Positions 33,290 to 46,090 of a stretch of DNA of 64,000 bases are shown here, in pieces (the stretch's first letter is position 1; every line of letters begins with the position of its first letter). Position numbers and translations under genes: made by a program. A model generated the notes under the pieces. The model had not been told where the DNA came from. It made no database searches and saw nothing but the letters and a program-made list of their open reading frames with translations. The stretch covers positions 176,819,093-176,883,092 of the forward strand of contig OY986438.1 in the NCBI GenBank assembly GCA_963920525.1. The letters are read 5' to 3'. This DNA is from Dichetophora obliterata (taxonomy: Eukaryota > Arthropoda > Insecta > Diptera > Sciomyzidae).

Positions 33290-35853
33290 ATTCATAAAAA
33301 AAATAATGATGTGGTTGTTGTTTGGCTTAGAGTTCAATAGGCAGCACATTTGTCGGGGAGACAATAACAATGACAACGTCATTAACAATATATTGCGTAA
33401 TTGAAGATGAAGTACGCTGTACCTACTTAGATTGTATCAGAGAGTCAAAGAGCGAGTGTGAAATGAAGATAATGTGAGCTTGAGAGCGAGAATAAGAGTT
33501 TAGGAAATGAGAGTATAACTAGTATAGGTCATTAGGCAATTGGGTAAATGTGGTAAAAGGTGTGCGTTCGAGAGTGATTGACAACTAAATGGTTAACTAA
33601 CCATGTAGCAATAAATTTTTATAAATTTTTTGAAATTATCCAAAAATTGATGGTCTAAAAAACTAACAGCCATTAATGGCAAAAGTTGACCAAAATCTTA
33701 TAAACTCAAAGTGCATTCAGCTTTAGTTTTACTTCTGTTGTAGTGTTTTTAACGAATATTTAAAAAAATTGACTTAATATCGAGTTCGTTGCTTAAGTCT
33801 TTCGTTTCATTGCGAGATGCTTGAGTTTGTTTCTTAAGTCTTTTGGTTTGAAGTAAATTTATTATAAATTGATGCATATTTTAAAAATGACAAGTTTTTT
33901 CCATTAATAATACTGCTATTTTCTCTTTGACATCAGCCATTCCACGCCTAATGCAATTTTTTTCAAAAAAAAAAATTTAGCTCATGCCTTTTGTGATAAC
34001 TTTTTAACTGCTTCGTGATACACATTTGTCACTTTGTTGTCTTAAGGCCGATTGAAATAAATTGTGAGACGAAATTGATCTAAATTTCATTAACTTCAAG
34101 ATGAAAGTTAAAACATTGAATACATTCATACAAATACGTGTAAAGAATATTGAAAATTTAATTAAAACCCCATTTTTCTTAGTTTAGTGGACAAAGTTCA
34201 AAGAGACAAACATTTTTTTCGAATATTTGAATAAAAAATGAAAAAGATAATAACATAAAGTTTGTGCAAGCAGACGCATTTGCTTGTGCGTCCAACAAAA
34301 AAAGTTTTATAATGAATAATTTTAGTTTTATTGTTTATGTCCAATTTAATAAATTCTGTGACAAAAGTGGTTCAAATTTTATATGGCATTTAATATTTTG
34401 TAAATTTTCATGCAAATACATTAAGGGAAAATTAATAATAAAGAAAAATTTTAAAACATGCCGGTTTTTCAGTTTAGTGAACTACCAGGTCACTTCTAAG
34501 GCCAATTATATTAATGCAAGATCTATTTGTTCCAAGTAAGCAAACATTTTCTTTAAATATTTGGTTTGAATATCTAAAAAGTAAACGATAATGATATCGG
34601 AAGTAAAAAACGATAGTGTTATAAATTTCAGCAAAAATTGAGATTGCAAAAACTTATCATTTGTTTACACGAATATTTTCTTAGAAAAGGTATTTTTTCT
34701 TGTAATTACAAAAATAAGATTAAGGCATTCTTCAGATATTTAAAAATAAAAATCCCAATCCCTCAATATATAAAAGGTGTTTTTTATAGAGTAATACAAG
34801 TTTAAATCATAATAAAACATAGTAATATATTTTTAATATCAATGAGACGAGCTTTATTGGATAGAAAATTTTATGACATTAATGTTTAAATATGATTTTG
34901 GCCATGTGGCTGCCATGACTGGCGCGTACAAGGCGCAATCTGGAACTTCAATTTTCACAAACTTTTCGTAGCATTTGCGGCCGTATCTCTAAAAATTGTC
35001 TGTACATGGCTTTGTCACTGAACTCCTCCTAAACGGCAAAACTGATTTTGATAAAATTTCGTGTGTGTGTGCGGCTGGGTCTTTAGATAGTTTAGGACTA
35101 AAGTTTGACCCGGTAGGTGGCGCTGTTGTTGCTGTGGCAGTGTTTAAAGGGGTATTAGAGAGTATAACTCAGAAACGAATTGAGAGATTGTCATGATTCT
35201 TTAACTACACCATTACTTTTTATGCAAGCAAAATTATAAAAATACGAAATGAATAAAAATAACCAAAAAAAAATTTCAATTTTGGATAGTTGGCTTGATT
35301 TTTTGATCGTATAAAATGTTTTTAAATTTTTGCGATATAAACTGTAAATCAACCCTACATTTATGCATACCGTATGAAAGAGCATAAAAAAGCCATTATG
35401 GCCAAAAACCAGTTCAATACGCTGGACAGCAACCAGAACAGCATTTGTTTTTTACGCCACACGACGGTAGTGATCGATTGGTTTTGAATATTTTTTCAAT
35501 AACAACTATTTTTGAATTAAGTTGTGAGCTTTAGATCAAGTAAGTTTTTTACCAAAGTTTTTACCAAAAATTAAATATTTTTATCAAAGTTTTTTGCGAA
35601 ATAAAGAAATTCGTTAAGGTTTTTTTTTTGGAAAATTATAAAAACTAGAAGTAAAGCGAAAATGAAGAAGATTGAATTACGATTAGATGGACAATAAATC
35701 AAAACTTCAAAAAAAGAATAAATTTAATGCAATCCTTTGTAACATGAACGAGCTATTCACTTTCAAAGCCAGCACTTTCATTTTTGATTGATTGTTTTTT
35801 TTTTATTTCACTAAAAAATAAAATTAATACTAAAAACTTGTTGTGTGTTTCAG
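33290..35853. other. Long intergenic region without recognised gene
   Basis: Beyond the promoter there is no supported gene. At 35095-35128 a segment containing AAAGTTTGACCCGGTAGGTG resembles the reverse complement of 45118-45150 and is listed separately. Frames of 60-90 codons in this region have no motif support. Confidence 0.4.
35095..35128 (+). repeat. Short dispersed-repeat fragment with GGTGGCGCTG core
   Basis: AAAGTTTGACCCGGTAGGTG and the GCGCTG that follows match AAAGTTTGGTCCCAATAGGT and GGCGCTG on the opposite strand at 45118-45150. This is probably the same old element family in two places. Family unknown. Confidence 0.45.
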
Positions 35854-36590
35854 TTACAAAAGTTTCTGTGGTGTCAATTTCTTGGAAATTTTAAGCAACT
35901 TGCATGTTCCTAAAGAAAACGAAATTTTTCTTATAAAAGAAATCTCTTCATGAAGCTTTTTAACACACACCAAGCAATGTTTTAACACTGAAAAGGGAGC
36001 GTGATACCTCCCATAAAGACGAAATATTTGATATCGAATGGCTTTGGAATTATAGGTCGCACTGCTTCGGAATTCAGTATTCGATTCAGTATTCAGTATT
36101 ATGGACTTGTAATGGTGGAAAAACACTTTTTTCTTTACCAAATGCGGTCGTTTTTGCTTCATGTCAAAGTGAGATTTGTCCAACAACTGGTAATAATAAT
36201 CGTTGGTGATCGTTCTACCCTTTTCAATATAATCTATGTGAAAAACTGTCGCCACGACTTGTTGACGAGTGTGAGCATCGCACATACAGCTTTTTCATGT
36301 CAAAATATTAATCGAAAATGTATGTATGTGTCCTCACGCACTTTCATTTTCCGATCGTCCAATATCATTCTATAGATTTTATCGAAGATTTCTGGCATGA
36401 TGACCCCTTTTGGGGGATTTGAACGCTCAGCGTCACTTGTGCTGGTACGATCATAACGGAATTCAGTTAACCCGGCTTTTATGTGGTGGGTCAATATCTT
36501 CTTTGTAGTATTTGTAAGTTTCAATAAAATTACTTTTTGTTTGAATTGCAAAGGACTTAAAATATTATTTTTTAATAGTAAATTAATCAA
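35854..36590 (-). pseudogene. Decayed mariner transposase
   Basis: On the minus strand the N-terminal linker reads GLTEFRYDRTSTSDAERSNP then PEIFDKIYRMILDDRKMKVR (36300-36590), the mariner helix-turn-helix and linker. Farther along (36285-35854) VVATVFHIDYIEKGRTITND and YYYQLLDKSHFDMKQKRPHL precede FFHHYKS, where the family has the second catalytic Asp before NA; here it is Tyr. The first catalytic block and the C-terminus are not recognisable. Dead copy; terminal repeats not found. Confidence 0.8.
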
Positions 36591-36966
36591 GAAATTAGAA
36601 CTCTGAATTTCTGAATTCAGAAAGAAAGGTCTGAACTTTTTCGGTAAATATTTTTTTTGCAGTAGTTATACGATTTTTACTTTTGGGGGTCTGTTATACC
36701 AAACCAAATGGCGTGTTAACCACTTCTTAACCATTGAAATGGATGGTGCAGAGTCCCCATAGTATTTATTAAGCTTTTCCTTGGTTTCGATAATGCTTTT
36801 TTAAACAATATGTAATGCTTGGTGAGTACAACAAATTAACTTTTTTCTATTTTCGTCGAAATTCACGAGGTTATCTGCTTTCAATGGCTGTCAAACAAAA
36901 ATAAAACTGTGAAACACAGTGCATCACTTATTTTCAGGAGTGAACAAAACTAATCTCAAGCGAAAG

Positions 36967-37385
36967 TAGTTATATGACATCAGTAACAGAAGTCCAAATA
37001 CCTTTTTACTGAATTACGTCCTAATTATTTCTTACAGTGTTGGAATATTTTAACACTCTAGCTGTCTTCCATAAGGGTATTTTTTAACATTTTTTGAATA
37101 ATTCCCTAAAAGTAAACTTTGGAGGGAGGTCAAGGATTAAAATTTCCACAAAAATATTTTTCAGAAAATTTCATGATGTGTCACCCCAGACAAGTAGCCT
37201 CTACGAGTTGACGGTTACACGTTAAAAACGGAATAAAATAGAAATTAATTTATGTTGTCTTCTGCGAAGACAAGAGCTCTCCTTGAAAAAAAAAAATTTA
37301 TAATTTGAAATAACTCTAAGAAATAATTGTGAAGTAGTGGAGCAAAAAGGTATTCGGACTTTTGTTACTGATGTCAAATACTATC
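36967..37385. mobile_element. MITE-like inverted repeat, about 420 bp
   Basis: TGACATCAGTAACAGAAGTC and the following AAATACCTTTTT at 36975-37010 match the reverse complement of 37344-37380. The arms are about 45 bp. No coding capacity inside. Confidence 0.6.
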
Positions 37386-37686
37386 GTTTAAGATTGGCTT
37401 GGCTCACCCCCAAAATTGTGTAATATATGAAAATTATCCTATTTTCATGTCTATCAATTTTAGTAAAAATTTGCATTTCCATAATTCTGCGGTAAATGGT
37501 GAATAAAAATTTTCGAACTTATATTCTTATGACTTATGAATGAATAGAAATCTATTTCGAGAACCCCGACTGGCAATAGGCGTGGATTGTCTAAAATATA
37601 TTTTACTATAAACTTTCCTGTCCCTCCACAAAGTAAGGTGTTGCTAAGGTCTAATTTTTCAGTGCCAGTTTCAACTCTTGTCAAAT

Positions 37687-37838
37687 CAAACCGAGCTTAG
37701 CTCACCAAAATTGGACGTTTAAACTCGATTTTGGCAAATAAGAAGCACATTATATGATAATTTAAGTCAATTTAACTTCAACGAATGCTAAAATATCTAG
37801 TTAAACCGTCCAAATTTAGTAGGTAAGGCTTGGTTTAA
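37687..37838. repeat. Imperfect hairpin, about 150 bp
   Basis: AAACCGAGCTTAGCTCACC at the left pairs with the reverse complement of the right end, AAACCAAGCCTTACCTACTA, and the pairing continues through TTGGACG. A GGCTTGGCTCACC motif of the same kind occurs alone at 37396. Confidence 0.5.
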
Positions 37839-39324
37839 ATTGACTAGAGCTTTAACACGCACTCAAAAATTGCACATAAGTGTAACACAGACAAAAATGA
37901 AGATAATCTGCTTCCTATCTACATGCAGATCACTATAAAATCTGACAGATATCCTAAATTGAAAAGAAGAATATTGCAAAAAAAGACACCATTTAATTTG
38001 AGCATGTTGAAGCAATGAGTTTCCGTCTTTTATATATGTGTGTACACCGTAGTTGGCCGTCCTTGCGTCAGTTCGCCTCTGACACAGTTTCGCATTGGGC
38101 GTTTTAACCTTCAAAAATACAAATTCGTCGAACAAGAAGATAAAGCATCTGCATCCGATTTTTATATAAAAATAAAAAACAAACAAAACAAAATAAATAA
38201 AAATCTCAAGCGGTGAACATGGTCGTTCGTTGTTGCTGTTACATCTTCTTTAGTTTCAACAGCTGAGCAAGTGAGGCTCAGCTCTTGTCGCAGCAAGATG
38301 CACAACAACAGCAATGATGACACGGTATCTGCTTAATGTGTTGATGACCTTACTCAATAAAATCAAACAACAGCAATAACAATGAGGCATCATTATTTAC
38401 CATACCTAAATATTTTAAATTCACTTAACTTATCTTATTTTAGCCGAAAGCGTAACCTAGCATATACTTGAACTCTGGTTTATATAATAAATAATAGTTT
38501 AAATTAAAGTAAATATGTTAAGCAGGAAATTGGCCAGAGTCAACACAATACAATGTGTGCTTTGGTTGTTGTTGTATTGCTTACTGGTTCATCGAAATTA
38601 GCTGCTCTGCTAAGCTGCACTTAACCCTTTGGCACGCAAGTAGTTATTTTACTTTAAATATTTTTGGAATGATGGAGATTTAGATTTTATCTTATAATGA
38701 AAATATGAACTGGTTATTTTCGTTTAAAGAGAATATAAAGAAGAAGAGCATAGTCGTATTGTCACATCTGAAGTAGAAATCGATGTATACGATACAGTTT
38801 CTAATTCATAATCATCAATAGCGAGATCTTAATTGCCTCAATCATCGAATTAGTCGTCCATTTTGACAGACATTGGCCAAGTTCAATCGGCCACAATGGC
38901 CGACAAATCTAATCGAGGGGGAAAGCCAATGAAGAGTTCAGTTTAAACCTCACCTGAAAATCTTGCATCGCTATGATAAAAAAATTATCGGTTTTTGACA
39001 ACATAAAAAAAGACCGCCACCGAAAAAAAAAATAAGTGAGTGAGCCATGATCGAAGCGCGGCAAAAAGCCATCATCGTCTAAAGAGGACTTTTCTATCAT
39101 TTGCTAAGAGAATAAAAGTTCATTATTTGTTGTATTACTTCACATCTACAGTTTTTACCAGGGACCGAAAATAACGATTATTTATGAAATCTTAGATCAA
39201 AAGGTCATGTATAAAAAGTTGTTGTAAAATCCTTTTAACTATAACAATGTAAAGCTCGGGAGCCAGAGATTCCATTTTTTAAATGATTTTTTTTATGAAA
39301 GATAAAAATCACCTCAAACCAAGT
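37839..39324. other. Intergenic region without recognised gene
   Basis: No gene or clear element. A 107-codon minus-strand frame lacks known motifs. CAACAACAGCAA-type sequence near 38309 and 38367 is ordinary simple-sequence DNA. Confidence 0.4.
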
Positions 39325-39620
39325 AATTTTTGATCGATATTTTTTCCATCAGAAATAAAAATTTTTTCTTGGTCATTTTTTTCAATCAGAAATAAAAGCT
39401 ATTTCGTGGTCATTATTTTTGTCGATCAGAAATAAAATTTGTTTCGTGTTCGTTATTTTTTTAATCAAAAATAAACGTTATTTCTTGGTCATAATTTTTT
39501 TGATCAAAAATAACAGTTATTTTTTACCGTTACTTTTTCGATCAGAAATTAAAAGTTATTTTTTTACCGTCATTTTTTTCGATCAGAAATAAAAGTTATT
39601 TTTTTGATCTATTTTTCCGA
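39325..39620. repeat. Tandem repeat of about 38 bp, seven to eight units
   Basis: Units read roughly GATCAGAAATAAAAGTTATT followed by TCTTGGTCATTTTTT, with variation. A related array in the opposite orientation lies at 41640-41760. Confidence 0.75.
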
Positions 39621-39822
39621 TTAGACTCATGACTTTTCTCTGCTTTTCTCAGCTCAACTCTTCTTATAACATAATCTCTATTAGCGATATTACAATGCAG
39701 CAGCAGCAATGAAACAAAGCAAATTAATCTGATTGCCTTACTGGGAAACAACCGAAACACAAACAAGAAAAAAATTTAATTGTTGTCAAAACAAAGCAAG
39801 TACCGTAGCAAATTTCTGTGTA

Positions 39823-40416
39823 AAGCTTAGTATGCTGTAGAAGCGAAAAGAAATCTTCCGTAAGAAATGCATTGCGGTTTTGACAGAGAAAAGGTAGCGA
39901 AATTTTTTTTTCGTTGGTTAGTATGCTGTTGAACCGAAAAATTTGTTCAATGCAGCCAAGTTCACAACCACGATTGGAGAGTTAAAATGTCAAAATTTCG
40001 CTGTCTTTTATATGTCCGTACATTTATTTAACTGTCGTAGAATTTTGACATTCAAGAATATGGTTCAACAAACAGGTTATAGTAAGTATGTATTAGTGTT
40101 GAGTCTACACTAAAATTTCGCGTGTAGAATTAAATGCCTATATACTTACTATAACCTGTTTCTTGAATGTGTTAGTTGAACATTATTGTTGAATGTCAAA
40201 TTTCCACGCCAATTAAAAGTACGTACATATAAAAGACAGCGAAATTTTGACATTTTAACTCTACAATCATGGTTGTGAACTTGGCTGCATTGAACAATTT
40301 TCCGGTTCAACAGCGTACTAACCAACGAAAAAAAATTTAGCTACCTTTCCGCTGACAAAAACGCAATGTATTTCTTACGGAAGATTTCTTTTCGCTCCTA
40401 CATCATACTTAGCTTA
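39823..40416. mobile_element. Palindromic MITE, full copy, about 594 bp
   Basis: Left and right arms of about 270 bp are inverted copies: AAGCTTAGTATGCTGTAGAA at the left, with the right end reading AAGCTAAGTATGATGTAGGA in reverse complement. Shared blocks include AATCTTCCGTAAGAAATGCA and ACCTGTTTCTTGAATGTGTT-like sequence, around a centre near 40085-40145. A shortened copy is at 20959-21306. No coding region. Confidence 0.85.
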
Positions 40417-41009
40417 AGGGAAAACGTGAGTTAGCGCCCACGATATATGGTTTTTTTTTAACTCATTAAAACTGAAATACTGGTGCATATTCATAACTTT
40501 TTTGTTGAAAAATTGTTAAGTTTTTTGTATACAAAGTATAAAATTCTTTATCTTACAGATTTTTGCCTTCAAAAAAGTACAACTCTTTATACGTTTTTTC
40601 ATATTATTGAACTAGAAAAAAATGGAAACTGTAACTCAGGATCGAGAAAACAGAAAACTGAAAAATTCTAATTAAATTTTGTATTATAAGAGCATTCCTA
40701 TAGGGAATATAAAGTGTTCCTATAGGGAGGAACAAACTGACTTGTTTTTAAAAACAACTAATTAAAAAACTAATTTAAAATAAACTAGTGTATGAACTAC
40801 TTTAAATTCATAAAGGCGGCGACTACTCTGATTTTGACATGTTTTTATTGGAAATTTTTATTAGATTACAAGTTTATTTATATTTAACCATGCTATTTTT
40901 TCAAATATTATTAACTTTAGGCTTTCACTATTATGAATTCGTGTATTTTTTTCAAAGCAATAAAATAAATAAATGAAATTTTATGCTTTTAAATTCATCT
41001 TCAGTAAGT
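40417..41009. other. Intergenic stretch without recognised gene
   Basis: AT-rich. TCCTATAGGGA occurs twice near 40695-40729. No coding region. Confidence 0.4.
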
Positions 41010-41275
41010 GAAATATTAACTAATTTTCAATTGATTTATTTATAAGTAATTAAAAAAATAATTTAAATTTAAATAATTTAACAATTAGTTGAAAATATAA
41101 GCGGTTTTCAATTGATCTATTTTAAAGTAGTTACAAAAATAATTTAAATTTAAGTAACTTAACAAGTATTTGAAAATATATGCGGTTTTCAATTGATTTA
41201 TTTTAAAGTAGCTAAAAAATAGTTTTAATTCAACTAATTTAACAAGTAGTTGAAAACATATGCAGAAGAAAGTCA
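41010..41275. repeat. Tandem repeat of about 72 bp, 3 to 4 units
   Basis: Each unit contains GGTTTTCAATTGATTTATTT, then TAAAGTAGTTA, then AATTTAAATTTA and AACAAGTAGTTGAAAATATA. A 63-codon minus-strand frame here is an artefact of the repeat. Confidence 0.8.
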
Positions 41276-41639
41276 ATTAACTTATTTAGCGTACATCACC
41301 ATACAAAATATGTTAGTTCGTGTTACGGAAAAGAGTCAGAATTTCAACTAGTTGTGGTTGACAAAAAACTACTTTTTCAACTACTTTTAAACTAGTTGAT
41401 TTTCCTAGAGGGTTATTATACTTAAAAAATTCAAACTTAACTTCAAATTTTGCAGCTTTTGTCACCATTTTCCAACTTTAAGTGCCATTCATCGTTTTTG
41501 TTGCCATTTTTTGTAATATTCAAATTAAGATTAGATCTCAGCACTCTCACAATATAAAATTTAAACAAATTTTCTTTAATGGATATGTTACTTTTTTTAA
41601 AGAAATTATTTCAATCAAAAAATAATTTTTTCTTCTGTT

Positions 41640-41760
41640 AAAAAAAAAATTGATAAAAAAAAACTTTTATTATTGATCGAAAAAAATAACGGTCAAAAAA
41701 TAACTTTTAATATCTGATCAAAAAAATAACGTTAAAAATAACTGTTACTTTCAGAATTAA
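41640..41760. repeat. Short array inverted relative to 39325-39620
   Basis: GATCGAAAAAAATAACGGTC and TGATCAAAAAAATAACG units resemble the reverse complement of the 39-kb array. Together they bracket about 2 kb. Confidence 0.5.
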
Positions 41761-42009
41761 TTTTTTTAATAAATTTAGCATTTGATAACTTTGCAGACAA
41801 TGGAACCAATTTGGTATTAAGATATGGAAAATCAAGAAAAGAAAGATTTTTGCTGAAAATAAACTTATTTTTTACCGAAATTTTAAAGAAAAGAACAGTG
41901 ACGAAAACTAAAATTTGTCAATTTTTCTCTACAAAATTTAAAAAATGAAAAATAAATTAGTATCTTTATTTTTTAATAATTATATTTTTTTTTTATTTAT
42001 TTATTTTTA

Positions 42010-42700
42010 TATTATTTTTATAACATTGGAATATACTTAATATTACATAGCATTTAATCTAAAAATACTGCTTTCTGATGCCCTGTTTGGGCATGTGACG
42101 AAATGCAGTAAGATATACTTAAAATGAAATAAAATTATTGAAGTATTGGGGTGGGGCCAAAAATTAAAATTAAAACATAACAGATATGTAAATTTAAAAA
42201 AAAAATTAAAAAATTTAATTAATTTACCAATTTAAAATTAAATATAAAATTAGACTTGATTAATTTGTAATATTAAACTAAAACAGAATTTAGAAAATCA
42301 ATAGTTGTGAAGTCAAAATTGAACAGCCATGATTTTACCTCTTTTAGAAACAAAGTATTATGACGGATACAACGTACATTAGCCGGTAAGTTATTAAAAA
42401 GCTGGGGAGAAGTACAAGAATAAGAGTAAAAGAAAACAGATAGGTTATGGGACGGAACCTTAACAATATGCTGGTCATTGACCCTTAAGTTATATTTAGC
42501 ATACTTAATGTTAGACAAGTTGCCCGATCTTTTAAAAAAAACTTTTAACACTTTATAAAAGTAAAGATGGCGGATAGGTAGAACATTTAAATTTTTAAAT
42601 AGTGGAAAGCTACTGTCCATATGAATATGGATATGATAAATATGAATATGAATATGATAAATAATTACCATTTGATATAAAAAAGATTGCAATAAATAAC
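42010..42700 (-). pseudogene. LINE 3' end with C-terminal coding relic
   Basis: A minus-strand frame of 139 codons (42692-42273) contains FKNLNVLPIRHLYFYKVLKV then FFYSYSCTSPQLFNNLPANV and FLKEVKSWLFNF, the pattern of the C-terminus of CR1/Jockey-type LINE ORF2. Downstream, the 3' untranslated part ends in a TAAA-type tail near 41990-42012. The reverse transcriptase core is absent (5' truncation). Confidence 0.7.
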
Positions 42701-43948
42701 GATTTTGCTTACATTTCTTCTTCTATAACTTTTGCACAGTATAAATATTCATATTGCCGGGTTCTTGCATTTTGCGCTCGTCAAATGCCAAATTTCTACT
42801 CGCACATTTGACTTTTGCCATAGTTGAAAGATTTTTGTATCCAACGTTATACTTTAATTTAACGTTATACTTTAAAATAATAGAGACTCGAACAAGCCCA
42901 AGTTTGATTTTTTGTTAGCAATGCAGTAACAATACTCAGTCTCGATGTGTTATCACACGTGCGGCAGTTGTCCGCAAGAGTTGGCTTTTGTTTCTTATGT
43001 AAATTAATTATACGAATTATCTGGTAACACTAGTTCAGCTAGTTTTTAATATAATCACGTTATCCTGTAAGAATAAACACAAAATATTATACGAGGAACT
43101 AAGCATGAAAATTTGTATAAAAGCATATTTAGGTATGGCAAGTGGCTCAGATGCTTTATTTTATTTTATCTTGACACCAGAGGCCGTCGTTTGGATTGTT
43201 GCAGATTTGCAAAGCTTCAAAGTAAAGGGTTAATATGAAAAAATATAGACAAAATTAAAACAATCTTCATTGCTATTTAACCTAATGCTAATTTTTGTTT
43301 TATTTTTTTTAAGATATTCAATCATCTTTTTTAATGTGTTTACTTCTGCGCAGAATTACGGTATATGGCTTAATCGCTGAAAAATAACGTTGACAGACAA
43401 CCTGTCAGTGATGTGATATTAATTATTACAGTTCTCTGCGGTTGCCACCTTAATTGGAGTGAAAGGTTTATGAGTGTGTGCGTGTGTGGTGAGGGCGTTC
43501 ATAATGGTGCTGTCACAATTATGCAATTTTGACATTCCTCTACCATTTATCATAATTCATTGAAATAAGTAGTTTTGCTAATTATCAATTTATAGGTAAT
43601 TGCATTGCTTGCTGCAATTTAAATACGAAAATGTATTTTTAAACTTTTAAAAAATAGTTGCTAAGCTGCTATAAGCTATGATTGAGCCACTAGCTTGAGG
43701 TTTCTCTTTCATTAATTATTGCCGTCTCTCGAGCTCATCAAGTCAAGCACTCTTTATCAATATTCAAACATTGTATTTACGAAAAATTAAGTCTTTGAAG
43801 TGTGTAAAGATAACACCGTACGACAGCACTTTTCACGCACAAAGTAAACCATATACACGTGAAACTAGAGAAGCTAGGATAGTAAAACTGCGTTCTCACT
43901 TTTTCTCTATAACGCAAGGATTTTTTTAAAGGGACTTGTAAGTTTCAA
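42701..43948. other. Intergenic stretch without recognised gene
   Basis: No gene recognised. GCGGTTGCCACC near 43438 resembles the GGTTGCCA end motif of the 261-1662 element, but no partner end was found. Confidence 0.4.
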
Positions 43949-44573
43949 AAAGTATGGGGTGTAACGATTTCCGTGGCCCCTCGATTTGAGTATGCAGTTT
44001 TGAAGTACTCTTTGAGAAAAAAGATTCGCCGAAGGATTTACCGATATATCGATTAGTTATCGAGATATCGATTTTTGAAAAAAATGTTACTCAACGGAAC
44101 CAATATTTAAATTCGGTTATATCTTTGCTAATATTTGTTCGATCTGAATGATTTAGGAGTCATTCGAAAGATATTAAAAATGTTTTTAATATGGAATGAA
44201 AAAAAATATGGTTCTGCCTTTTACAATATGTACTTTTTCTGTAAAAGGAGCCAGATATACTTTTATCAAATGTTGTTTGTTGTATTCTGAAGTACATATT
44301 GATATTTTTCCTAATTTTTATAAAAAAAGTGGCTCTGCCTTTTACAAATTGCACAATTATTTGTTTTTTTTAATGATACCCAAATTATCCCTATCGGTCG
44401 AATATTAGCATAGATATAGTCGAATTAACATTAAGACTTTTTTAGTAAATTTTTTTTTTGAAAAAGCGATAACTCGATAAATCCTTCGGTGAATCTTCTT
44501 TTCTCAATGAGCTCTTCAAAACTGTATATTCAGATCTTGGGGCCACGGAAATCGCAATCGTGCCAAAAGTATT
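43949..44573. mobile_element. MITE with about 110-bp inverted ends
   Basis: CGATTTCCGTGGCCCC with TGCAGTTTTGAAGTACTC and CGAAGGATTTACCGA at the left is mirrored at the right by GGGGCCACGGAAATCG, TTCAAAACTGTATATTCAG and TCGATAAATCCTTCGG. The interior has related 60-70 codon frames on both strands without family motifs. Confidence 0.8.
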
Positions 44574-45439
44574 TGTATAACAAAATTTAATAAAATACTA
44601 AAAACCTTTAAAACATGACAATATGTTCATCAAATGGAAAAGGAAAATATCTTTTATAAAAAAAAAGATTTTTAATTTTTTTCTTTTATTTGTTAAGAAA
44701 AGTAATGTAAGTTGTTTTACTTCAAACAAATTGAAAATAATTTCCATTAATTTTCAAATTAAGCATAATTCAATTAAAATATTTTATACATCAATTACAT
44801 TTTTATATCTCATATATCATTATACATCTGAAGACACTGCGTATAATTTTCTTTTGACAAAAGAGAACGCCAGACGTTGTTCTGCACCTTTATATCTTCC
44901 ACAAATATGGGTCAAGGTTCTTATATTATATTGTGTAAATATAAAACAACTTTACAACAGTGTCACCTAATGGATCGTAACATAACTACAAACCATTTCC
45001 TCGACAAAAAAAATACATTGTACACACATAACCTCAATCGGTCAAATAGTTTACATAAATGTTATATATTGCTATGAACATTATATCCGGGGAAAACTAA
45101 AATTTCATAAATTTCTCCACCCCAGCGCCACCTATTGGGACCAAACTTTGCCAAACACTTTTTTTTTGTCGTGGTGTGAATTTGAGTCAAATCGGTCATT
45201 AAATAAGAATTTAAAAAGAAGCGACCCCAGCCCACCTAGGGGAGGGGGGTGGATCTAACATAAACAAAAACAATCCGGAGCACCACATAAACATATGGTG
45301 TGAATATATGTAAGATGGATAGTTTTTCAGCTCTTATTGTCAGACATACATACGCGCCAACGTTTTTATAAACATGTCTATTTTTATATATCGTTTTATG
45401 CTGTTATATAAAATTCAAGTCAAAATTTAATGTTACCAC
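44574..45439. other. Intergenic stretch without recognised gene
   Basis: A 115-codon plus-strand frame (44623-44970) is Lys/Phe-rich with no recognisable motif. 45118-45150 carries the GGCGCCACC-type repeat fragment shared with 35.1 kb. Confidence 0.4.
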
Positions 45440-46090
45440 TTAACTCCAAAAGTACTGAGCCGATTTTTATGAAACAAACTTTAAAATATCACAATGGTGC
45501 TACAGATTTATTTAGAGGTATAAAATTATTTAAAATTTAATAATAAGTATATTTAATTATAGTATCAATTTCTTTAAGGTATCATCCCAGCTGCCACGCA
45601 TTATTTGCTTAGTCGTTTTATTTTCACGTTGTTGTGTTCGAAAGTTTCAAATAACTCCATGTTGATCTCTTCTCTTTTTTTTAATGCTCAGCTAGCACAG
45701 TACAACAAAAACAACAGGTGAGTTCGAGGCTCGCATCAAGGCGAAAAGTGAGATACATACATAAATTAATAAAAAACGTCCGTAGTGAAGCTGCGTATAA
45801 TATTGGCCTGCTAGTTAAAATACATAAATGAAGTCAACATTTTTTGTTCCAGGTAAACTCCAAAACAACTTAGCTGATTTTTATGAAAAAAATTTCAACA
45901 TATCATATTAACGCTACAACATATTTAAGGTGTATTTTTCTTTTTAAATTTTTATAATAAGTATATTTTATTATAGTTTTAAATTATTTTAAAAATCATC
46001 CCAGCTGCCACGCATTGCTTAATCGTTTTCTTTTCACGTGTTTGTATTGAGAGAGTTTCGGTAAACTCCATCAGTATTGGTCCCTCTACA
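45440..46090. repeat. Direct repeat pair, about 220 bp, 410 bp apart
   Basis: 45440-45660 and 45855-46090 share GATTTTTATGAAA, AATAAGTATATTT and TCATCCCAGCTGCCACGCAT in the same order. They are diverged by indels. This is a local duplication of an unknown old repeat. Confidence 0.65.

Noticed and set aside
34996..35196. 66-codon plus-strand frame
   Set aside because: It spans a short dispersed repeat shared with 45.1 kb, so it is probably repeat-derived rather than a gene.
44623..44970. 115-codon plus-strand frame
   Set aside because: Low-complexity Lys/Phe/Ile composition in AT-rich DNA and no conserved blocks.
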